Positions 6,324-11,240 of a stretch of 24,111 nucleotides of DNA are shown one piece after another. A program made the translations under genes and the position numbers. The stretch's first letter is position 1. Each line of letters opens with the position of its first letter. The DNA is from Bacillota bacterium (lineage in GTDB: Bacteria > Bacillota > Clostridia > Lachnospirales > Lachnospiraceae): assembly GCA_023450835.1 (NCBI GenBank), contig JAEXGM010000197.1, forward strand, positions 1-24,111, in the 5' to 3' direction. The notes beneath the pieces were generated by a model. That model was not told the origin of the DNA. It did not search any database and saw nothing but the letters and a program-made list of their open reading frames with translations.

Positions 6324-7781
6324 ATGGGAAGAGAGAATCTGACACTGCTGACGGACTTCTATGAACTGACTATGATGCAGGGGTATTATAAAAATAATGC
6401 TAACGAAACGGTTGTGTTTGACGTGTTTTACCGTAACAACCCTTCCGGCAGCGGATACTCCATATGCGCCGGATTAGAGCAGGTTATTGAATATGTCAGA
6501 AATCTTTGCTTTACGGATGAGGATATCAGCTATTTAAGAAGCCTTACAATGTTTGAAGAAGACTTTTTAAATTACTTGAAAGACTTTCACTTTACCGGGG
6601 ATATCTATGCGGTAGAAGAAGGAACTGTAGTTTTTCCGATGGAACCCTTGCTTAAGGTAATTGCACCGATTATTGAAGCACAGCTTATTGAAACGGCTAT
6701 TTTAAATATTATTAACCATCAGAGTCTGATTGCCACCAAAGCTTCCAGAGTCTGTTATGCAGCCAAGGGCGAACCGGTAATGGAGTTCGGACTTAGAAGG
6801 GCCCAGGGACCGGATGCCGGTATTTATGGTGCCAGAGCTGCGGTAATAGGAGGCTGCGCCGGAACCAGTAATGTGCTGACGGCCAAAATGTTTGATGTGC
6901 CGGCACTTGGTACCCACGCCCACAGCTGGATCATGAGTTTCGAGGATGAGATTACGGCTTTCCGTGAATATGCGAAGCTGTATCCCCAGAACACCACTCT
7001 GTTGGTGGATACCTATGACACTCTTCGTTCCGGTCTGCCAAATGCTATCAAGGTGTTTAATGAATTAAGAGAATCAGGGAAGATGCCCTCTAAATACGGA
7101 ATTCGTTTAGACAGCGGCGACCTTGCCTATTTATCCAAAAAAGCCAGAAAAATGTTAAATGAAGCCGGGTACTATGATGCGACTATTGTGGCATCCAGTG
7201 ACCTTGACGAATACTTAATTGACTCCCTTAAGACCCAGGGAGCCGCTATTAATTCCTGGGGGGTAGGTACCAATCTTATAACCTCCAAGGACTGCCCTGC
7301 TTTTGGCGGTGTGTACAAGCTCGCGGCTATAAAGAAAGGGAAGGAATTCATACCAAAGATAAAATTGTCTGAGAACCAATGGAAGATAACAAACCCCGGC
7401 AATAAGACAATTTACAGAATATATGAAAAAGAAACCGGTAAAATAAAAGCGGATCTTATCAGTATGGCAGATGAGGTCTATAGGGAGGAATATCCTCTTA
7501 AGCTTTTTGATCCCATGGCAACCTGGAAGAAGACGTATTTAAAAGGCGGAAGCTACACACTGCGCGAATTACTGCGGCCCATCTTCTTAGAAGGAAAATG
7601 TGTATATGAATCTCCCAGTGTCATGGATATCAGAGATTACTGCCAGAGGGAGCTTGATACCCTTTGGGATGAGACCAGAAGACTTGTAAATCCCCATGAT
7701 GTATATGTGGATTTATCAAATGATTTATATCAACTAAAGCATTCGCTGCTTGACAGCATTAATATTGCCGGAAACAACTAA
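6324..7781 (+). CDS. pncB: Nicotinate phosphoribosyltransferase
   Basis: PncB makes nicotinate mononucleotide from nicotinate and PRPP with ATP hydrolysis (Preiss-Handler NAD salvage, cytoplasm). From the ATG at 6324 (MGRENLTLLTDFYELTMMQGY) the protein is 485 aa, the normal family length. An upstream in-frame ATG at 6267 would add 19 basic residues but lacks a ribosome binding site, whereas AGAAGG sits 4 nt before 6324. Motifs are EFGLRRAQGPDAG (154-166), GTHAHS (196-201, the region of the phosphorylatable histidine), LVDTYDT, RLDSGDL, SSDLDEY and WGVGTNL. No nicotinamidase of the classical metal-binding type is adjacent. The gene has its own promoter and a leader hairpin, and may read through into vanY. 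Confidence 0.95.
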   Translation: MGRENLTLLTDFYELTMMQGYYKNNANETVVFDVFYRNNPSGSGYSICAGLEQVIEYVRNLCFTDEDISYLRSLTMFEEDFLNYLKDFHFTGDIYAVEEGTVVFPMEPLLKVIAPIIEAQLIETAILNIINHQSLIATKASRVCYAAKGEPVMEFGLRRAQGPDAGIYGARAAVIGGCAGTSNVLTAKMFDVPALGTHAHSWIMSFEDEITAFREYAKLYPQNTTLLVDTYDTLRSGLPNAIKVFNELRESGKMPSKYGIRLDSGDLAYLSKKARKMLNEAGYYDATIVASSDLDEYLIDSLKTQGAAINSWGVGTNLITSKDCPAFGGVYKLAAIKKGKEFIPKIKLSENQWKITNPGNKTIYRIYEKETGKIKADLISMADEVYREEYPLKLFDPMATWKKTYLKGGSYTLRELLRPIFLEGKCVYESPSVMDIRDYCQRELDTLWDETRRLVNPHDVYVDLSNDLYQLKHSLLDSINIAGNN

Positions 7782-7790
7782 GCAGAGACC

Positions 7791-7843
7791 ATTTCACATC
7801 TGATACCAAGCGGCCTCACGGCCAAATGTTTGTTAATGTGAAA
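7791..7843 (+). repeat. Intergenic palindromic repeat, copy A
   Basis: The core TTTCACAT (7792-7799) and ATGTGAAA (7836-7843) are perfect inverted ends, with an inner GGCC-TCAC-GGCC hairpin (7812-7823). The 51 nt from 7790 to 7840 match 10466-10516 at 44 of 51 positions with no gap and in the same orientation. The 3' part, ATGTTTGTTAATGTGAAA (7826-7843), also matches copy B (10441-10458) at 16 of 18 positions. It looks like a REP- or MITE-type element of 50-80 nt. There is no coding capacity. Confidence 0.75.
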
Positions 7844-7863
7844 ATTAAAGATAATTTTCACAT
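7836..7863 (+). promoter_or_regulatory. Perfect 12-bp inverted repeat before vanY
   Basis: ATGTGAAAATTA (7836-7847), loop AAGA, TAATTTTCACAT (7852-7863). It ends 7 nt before the vanY GGAGG. Its 5' arm is also the 3' arm of repeat copy A, so in RNA the two hairpins exclude each other. No T-run follows. It could be an operator, an RNA switch or simply part of the repeat family. Confidence 0.6.
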
Positions 7864-7880
7864 ACAACATGGAGGGATAT

Positions 7881-9086
7881 ATGCAAAACAATAGGAAAAA
7901 GACCAGAAGAATGAAAAGAAGAATGAGAAGGTTTCTCTTAGTGGGGCTGCCGGTTATCCTTATAGGCAGCATGGGTTATTTTTCCTTGAAAAGATTATCA
8001 AGTGCCAGTGAATCCACTACTTCCGGTCATTTTTATAATAATTCATCATATAAGGATAATGACTCCGAATATGATGGGAATGATGACAGTACGGTTAAGG
8101 GGGATACTCCTGTGAGTAATCCGACAGAAGAAGCGGAAATTACGGGTAATGATAATGTGGAACTGGATACAACACCTGACAGTCTGACAGTATTAGTGAA
8201 TAAAGAATTAAAGCTGCCCTCAGACTATATTCCGTCAGATTTGATGGTACCTAATGTTAACTTTTCAATTTCTTATTATGACGAAAAAAAATTAATGCGA
8301 AAACCGGCAGCAGAAGCGTTAAAGGAGCTTTTTGATGCGGCGGAGAAGGATAATTTGTCCCTGTGCGGGGTTTCGGCATATCGTTCTTATAAAAGACAGT
8401 ACGAGATATTTACCAATAATGTAAAGACCCAGGGAATGGGACATACTTTGCAGTATTCTGCCATTCCGGGATATAGTGAGCATCAGACAGGACTTGCAAT
8501 TGATGTTTCAACAAAATCTGTAAATTACCATATCGATGAATCCTTTGCCGGTACCGATGAGTACCAATGGCTGAAGGAAAATGCACATTTATATGGCTTT
8601 ATCATACGTTACCCGGAGGATAAGACCAGCATAACCGGCTATTCCTTTGAGCCGTGGCATATCCGTTATGTGGGAAAATCCCTGGCAAAATATCTGTATG
8701 AGAACGATATGTGCCTGGAGGAATACTATAAATTTACTCCAACCGAGGATTATAGTGACAGCATAAACTATGATAATCTGGAGGAATACGGAATCAATCC
8801 GGATGATGTAAAGGTTCCTACAAAAGCACCGGTAAAAACGCCGACGCCGACACCAAGCGAAACACCAACCCCCAGTGAAGAGCCAAGTACCACACCGACT
8901 CCTTCTGCAGAACCTACCAAGAAACCGGGTAAGGGCACACCTACAGTAACGGCAACACCTGCACCGACCGAAGAAGTAACGGAAACGCCGGAGATTACAC
9001 CGACCGAAGAGGTAACTCCAAGTCCTACTGATACAGCGGCCACACCGACGGACGGAGCCGGAGATACAGTTACACAAATGCCATAA
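7881..9086 (+). CDS. VanY-type D-alanyl-D-alanine carboxypeptidase with Pro/Thr-rich tail
   Basis: This is a zinc peptidase (M15/VanY family) expected to remove the terminal D-Ala from peptidoglycan stem peptides outside the membrane. Start at 7881: GGAGG at 7871-7875 lies inside the longer reading frame, so the ATG at 7869 cannot be the start. The product is 401 aa: a very basic N-terminus (residues 4-17), a membrane anchor or signal (18-34), an acidic Ser/Asp/Asn linker (40-100), then the VanY domain with YRSYKRQ (167-173), SEHQTGLAID giving zinc ligands H201 and D208, and EPWH with E257 and H260. The catalytic set is complete. The last 85 or so residues are TPTPTPSETPTPSEEPS-like, a flexible wall-spanning tail with no LPXTG signal. 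No van regulatory or ligase genes are near, so housekeeping wall trimming is more likely than resistance. Confidence 0.9.
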   Translation: MQNNRKKTRRMKRRMRRFLLVGLPVILIGSMGYFSLKRLSSASESTTSGHFYNNSSYKDNDSEYDGNDDSTVKGDTPVSNPTEEAEITGNDNVELDTTPDSLTVLVNKELKLPSDYIPSDLMVPNVNFSISYYDEKKLMRKPAAEALKELFDAAEKDNLSLCGVSAYRSYKRQYEIFTNNVKTQGMGHTLQYSAIPGYSEHQTGLAIDVSTKSVNYHIDESFAGTDEYQWLKENAHLYGFIIRYPEDKTSITGYSFEPWHIRYVGKSLAKYLYENDMCLEEYYKFTPTEDYSDSINYDNLEEYGINPDDVKVPTKAPVKTPTPTPSETPTPSEEPSTTPTPSAEPTKKPGKGTPTVTATPAPTEEVTETPEITPTEEVTPSPTDTAATPTDGAGDTVTQMP

Positions 9087-9131
9087 GGAGTATATTTCTA
9101 AGATTGAAGTAATTAAATATATCACAGATAT

Positions 9132-9175
9132 ACAGCCGCCCGGGTTGGATAGAAACAACCATGGGCGGCTGTTTT
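9132..9175 (+). terminator. Strong terminator after vanY
   Basis: ACAGCCGCCC (9132-9141) pairs perfectly with GGGCGGCTGT (9163-9172). An inner GGTTG/CAACC stem extends the hairpin, and a short TTTT follows. It ends the pncB-vanY stretch. Confidence 0.85.
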
Positions 9176-9266
9176 GTACATAAAGTTATGCCAGTTTTCA
9201 AAAACAGATGGAAATAAATAAAGTATATGTTATGATAACTTTAAATGAATCAAGGAGGTACTTACA

Positions 9267-9337
9267 GTGAATATAAGGCAGGCGGAAAAGGCAGATTTAA
9301 ACATTTAGGTGTTATGAATAAAGAAAAGAGACGGTGA
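9267..9337 (+). pseudogene. Scar of a GNAT acetyltransferase gene (N-terminal fragment, possible C-terminal fragment)
   Basis: A GTG at 9267 with a first-rate AAGGAGG (9252-9258) 8 nt upstream starts a 13-codon ORF reading (M)NIRQAEKADLNI and then TAG (9306-9308). This is how GNAT N-acetyltransferases typically begin (motif x-I-R-x-A-x-x-x-D). Directly after it, in another frame, 9302-9334 reads HLGVMNKEKRR and stops at 9335, like the end of such a protein. The simplest reading is a large internal deletion that left both ends. The alternative is a short leader peptide coupled to the following regulator. The promoter is uncertain: TATGAT at 9231-9236 with a weak -35, overlapping an 11-bp palindrome GTTATGATAAC (9229-9239). 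Confidence 0.5.
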
Positions 9338-9342
9338 CCGGA

Positions 9343-9726
9343 ATGAAGATAAGAGATGATTATACCTGCCCTTTAGAAATTGTCCATGATATTATCAAAG
9401 GTAAATGGAAGACCATTATTTTATTTCAACTAAAAGATGGCCGGGTGCAGCTATCAAAATTAGAGCGGGATATTACAGGAATCAGCCAGAAGATGCTTCT
9501 GCAGCAATTAAAGGAGCTGCAGGAATTCGGATTAGTGGAGAAGCAGGTCTCCACAGGATATCCGCTGCATGTGGAATACTTTCTGACAGAAGGCAGGGGA
9601 AGGAAGATACTGGAGGCCATCATAATTATGCAGGAGATTGGTATTGATTATATGGTTTCTCATGGTATGACGGATATGCTTGACAAAAAGGGTATATGCT
9701 ACAAGGCAGAAGATACCCACAAATAA
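9343..9726 (+). CDS. HxlR-family winged-helix transcriptional regulator
   Basis: A 127-aa MarR/HxlR-type regulator. It starts MKIRDDYTCPLEIVHDIIKGKWKTIILFQL, the classic HxlR opening with a conserved cysteine before proline (C9), then the recognition region LERDITGISQKMLLQQLKELQEFGLV and a wing GYPLHVEYFLTEGRG. In characterised members (YodB, HypR) this N-terminal cysteine senses oxidants or electrophiles; that role here is inferred. A GTG 9 nt upstream (9334) is a possible alternative start; neither has a strong ribosome binding site, and translation may depend on ribosomes from the upstream 13-codon ORF. The next gene, a cysteine hydrolase 67 bp downstream, has its own promoter overlapped by a palindrome and is the likely target. 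Confidence 0.92.
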   Translation: MKIRDDYTCPLEIVHDIIKGKWKTIILFQLKDGRVQLSKLERDITGISQKMLLQQLKELQEFGLVEKQVSTGYPLHVEYFLTEGRGRKILEAIIIMQEIGIDYMVSHGMTDMLDKKGICYKAEDTHK

Positions 9727-9733
9727 GTGGGTA

Positions 9734-9762
9734 ATTTACTTTGGAATTGTAAATGCTATAAT
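9734..9762 (+). promoter_or_regulatory. Promoter with overlapping palindromic operator before the cysteine hydrolase
   Basis: The perfect inverted repeat ATTTAC-N9-GTAAAT (9734-9754) covers the -35 (TTTACT, 9735-9740) and most of the 16-nt spacer of a promoter with a perfect TATAAT -10 (9757-9762). HxlR-family proteins such as YodB bind palindromes with TTAC/GTAA half-sites, so control by the adjacent HxlR regulator is plausible. Confidence 0.6.
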
Positions 9763-9793
9763 ACTTCTATCAATAAGCAGATGGGAGTCAGAT

Positions 9794-10369
9794 ATGAAAA
9801 GTGCAGTACTTTTAATCGATATTCAAAATGATTATTTTAAAGGCGGAAAATGTGAGTTATATCACCCGGAGGAGGCAGCAGTACATGGAAGGGAGATACT
9901 GGAGTTATTCCGAAGAGCGAAACTGCCGGTATATCATGTAAAGCATATCAGCACAAAAGAAGATGCTGCGTTTTTTCTGCCGGATACAAAAGGAGCAGAG
10001 TTTCATGAGAGTGTGGCTCCCTTAGAACAGGAAAAGGTTGTTATTAAGCATAATCCCAGCGCTTTTTTAAATACGGGCTTGGCCGGGGAACTTCTTGAAG
10101 AGGGTATTGAACATCTTGTTATTGCAGGTATGATGAGTCATATGTGTATTGACACAACGGTCAGAGCGGCGCAGGATTACGGCTTTTCGGTTACACTGAT
10201 AAGCGATGCCTGCACTACAAGGGATCTGATTTCGAGGGAGGGAGAAGTAATTCCTGCCCAAACCGTACATGATACCTTTATGGCGGCACTTAATAATACC
10301 TTTGCAAAGGTATTGGATACGAAGGAATTTATGAACCAATTTGTGAGCAATGTTAGTGTGATTTATTGA
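9794..10369 (+). CDS. Isochorismatase-like cysteine hydrolase
   Basis: A 191-aa alpha/beta hydrolase of the isochorismatase superfamily. The D-K-C triad is visible: D9 in LLIDIQNDYF, K85 in VVIKHNPSAF and C118 in GMMSHMCIDTTVRAA, followed by the usual SDACTTRD. The start at 9794 is chosen because the family begins right at this methionine and GGGAG lies 6 nt upstream; the open frame further upstream overlaps hxlR. The substrate is unknown. The D-x-H...H metal site of classical nicotinamidases is not seen, so pairing with pncB in NAD salvage is not supported. Its regulator is probably the preceding HxlR protein, which suggests a role in a stress or detoxification response. The last codons and the stop overlap the first arm of an intergenic hairpin. 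Confidence 0.88.
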   Translation: MKSAVLLIDIQNDYFKGGKCELYHPEEAAVHGREILELFRRAKLPVYHVKHISTKEDAAFFLPDTKGAEFHESVAPLEQEKVVIKHNPSAFLNTGLAGELLEEGIEHLVIAGMMSHMCIDTTVRAAQDYGFSVTLISDACTTRDLISREGEVIPAQTVHDTFMAALNNTFAKVLDTKEFMNQFVSNVSVIY

Positions 10370-10385
10370 AAGATATAATTCACAC
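10353..10385 (+). repeat. Hairpin linking the hydrolase stop codon to repeat copy B
   Basis: GTGTGA near 10355-10360 and TCACAC at 10380-10385 form an imperfect hairpin with an A/T-rich arm and an AAAGATA centre. It resembles the AAAGATA-centred 12-bp hairpin before vanY (7836-7863) in sequence and spacing. The 5' arm lies inside the last codons of the hydrolase gene. Confidence 0.4.
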
Positions 10386-10457
10386 ACATGTTTGCGCCTG
10401 CGAAATCCTCGGCGCAAACATGAGGTGCGTTGGAAATAGCATGATTGTTAGTGTGAA
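10379..10457 (+). repeat. Intergenic palindromic repeat, element B
   Basis: The ends TTCACAC (10379-10385) and GTGTGAA (10451-10457) are inverted repeats. Inside is a perfect 12-bp hairpin, CATGTTTGCGCC (10387-10398) with GGCGCAAACATG (10411-10422) around a 12-nt loop. The 3' end, ATGATTGTTAGTGTGAAA, is nearly the same as the end of copy A. The interior differs from A, so this is a related and longer element. No T-run follows the 12-bp stem, but it could still act as a transcript end for the hydrolase. Confidence 0.65.
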
Positions 10458-10465
10458 ATAAAAAA

Positions 10466-10516
10466 CATTTCCCATCCGACACCAAGTAGCCTCACGGCCA
10501 AATGTTTGTTATTGTA
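10466..10516 (+). repeat. Intergenic palindromic repeat, copy C (decayed ends)
   Basis: These 51 nt match copy A (7790-7840) at 44 of 51 positions, including the unbroken CCTCACGGCCAAATGTTTGTT. The terminal TTTCACAT/ATGTGAAA pairing of copy A is lost here (TTTCCCAT, ATTGTATT). The copy lies directly beside element B, and its 3' end supplies most of the -35 of the following promoter. Confidence 0.75.
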
Positions 10517-10540
10517 TTAGAAGGATGATTACAGTATAAT
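10512..10540 (+). promoter_or_regulatory. Promoter of the HPr-like gene
   Basis: TTGTAT (10512-10517), a 17-nt spacer and a perfect TATAAT (10535-10540), about 62 nt before the start codon. The -35 is built from the end of repeat copy C. Confidence 0.65.
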
Positions 10541-10601
10541 AGGAATGACATCTTATGCAGACTGAACGGAAAAATTTCGATATAAGGAAGGAGGATATGA
10601 G

Positions 10602-10844
10602 ATGAAAACTAAAACTATCGTTTTTAAAGAAGCAAATGATCTTTATGAGTTCAATCGTCAGGCAGAGAGGTGCAAGACGGACGTCAGAGTAAAGACTCAG
10701 AGCGGAACCTTTGATTTTGATGCCAAGACCCTCTTAGGACTTTTCTTTGCACTGAATTTACCTTCCATTGATGTTTATTATGAGGAATCGGAAACAGAAT
10801 TTGATGAATACTTAAGTAGCCTGGAAGAAAATCAGGAACTTTAA
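10602..10844 (+). CDS. HPr-family protein lacking the phospho-histidine
   Basis: An 80-aa protein with an excellent AAGGAGG ribosome binding site. The HPr fold is recognisable from VRVKTQSGTFDFDAKTLLGLFFAL, which matches the HPr stretch around the regulatory serine (in HPr, KSIMGVMSL). The region that should carry G-x-H-A-R-P with His15 reads NDLYEFNRQAERC, so the PTS phosphorylation site is missing. The position of regulatory Ser46 holds a threonine (T43). The C-terminus is strongly acidic. It therefore cannot pass phosphate in the PTS the normal way; a regulatory or Crh-like role is possible, but function is unknown. It has its own promoter; three bases after its stop the ileS T-box promoter begins. 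Confidence 0.8.
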   Translation: MKTKTIVFKEANDLYEFNRQAERCKTDVRVKTQSGTFDFDAKTLLGLFFALNLPSIDVYYEESETEFDEYLSSLEENQEL

Positions 10845-10846
10845 GA

Positions 10847-10875
10847 TTGACAATTAAAAACTTTTATACTATTAT
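10847..10875 (+). promoter_or_regulatory. Sigma-A promoter of the ileS T-box leader
   Basis: Consensus TTGACA (10847-10852), a spacer of exactly 17 nt and TATTAT (10870-10875, 5 of 6). The predicted start is near 10882, so the leader before ileS is about 360 nt. Confidence 0.85.
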
Positions 10876-10899
10876 TATGAATTAGAATATTATAAATAT

Positions 10900-11166
10900 C
10901 ACGAAAAACTATGACGGAGAGAGTAGAAATCAGCGAACCTCAAAGCGAGCCGGGGAGAGTGAAAGCCTGGTACCAGTAGCGGATTTACGAAAATCACTCC
11001 CAAGTTGCAAGCCGAAAGCCTTCAGCCAGTAAGCCGAGCCGGTATCTGCCGTTAAAGAGAAGCATATCATGTTCCTTTTAGGGAAAACTCTGGAGGAAAC
11101 GTATGTAAATAGGTGGTACAATGAAGCACGAACGCTCTCATCCTGTTTATGGATGGGAGCTTTTTT
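10900..11166 (+). promoter_or_regulatory. Isoleucine T-box riboswitch
   Basis: The nascent leader senses uncharged tRNA-Ile and prevents termination. Visible parts: the stem I base AGAGAGTAGAAATCAGCG (10917-10934), the distal AGCGAGCCGGGGA element (10944-10956), an ATC specifier codon in AAAATCACTCC (ATC at 10993-10995), and the near-invariant T-box AGGTGGTACAATGAAGC (11111-11127). The competing terminator is at 11134-11166. The ATC specifier and the downstream ileS gene agree. Confidence 0.93.
11134..11166 (+). terminator. T-box terminator
   Basis: GCTCTCATCC (11134-11143) pairs with GGATGGGAGC (11151-11160), 10 bp with one T-G wobble, then TTTTTT. It competes with the antiterminator that includes the T-box sequence at 11111. 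Confidence 0.92.
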
Positions 11167-11240
11167 ATTCGTTAGGAAAGTTCGTCCTAAGGCAAAGCAG
11201 AATTTTGATGATTTGTTTATAAAGTGAAGGAGGATATCAC

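Noticed and set aside
2063..9086. A vancomycin resistance set (ddl plus vanY).
   Set aside because: The ligase has the D-Ala-type FYDYDAKY loop, there is no vanHX or vanRS, and vanY is 4.7 kb away in another unit.
8589..9158. Long Arg/Cys-rich and Val/Gly-rich minus-strand ORFs opposite the vanY tail.
   Set aside because: They are shadows of the ACC/CCG-rich Pro/Thr codon repeats, without ribosome binding sites or family resemblance.
9794..10369. Nicotinamidase (pncA) working with pncB.
   Set aside because: The D-K-C triad is shared by the whole superfamily, but the histidine-rich metal site of nicotinamidases is not seen, and the gene is in a different transcription unit 2 kb away.
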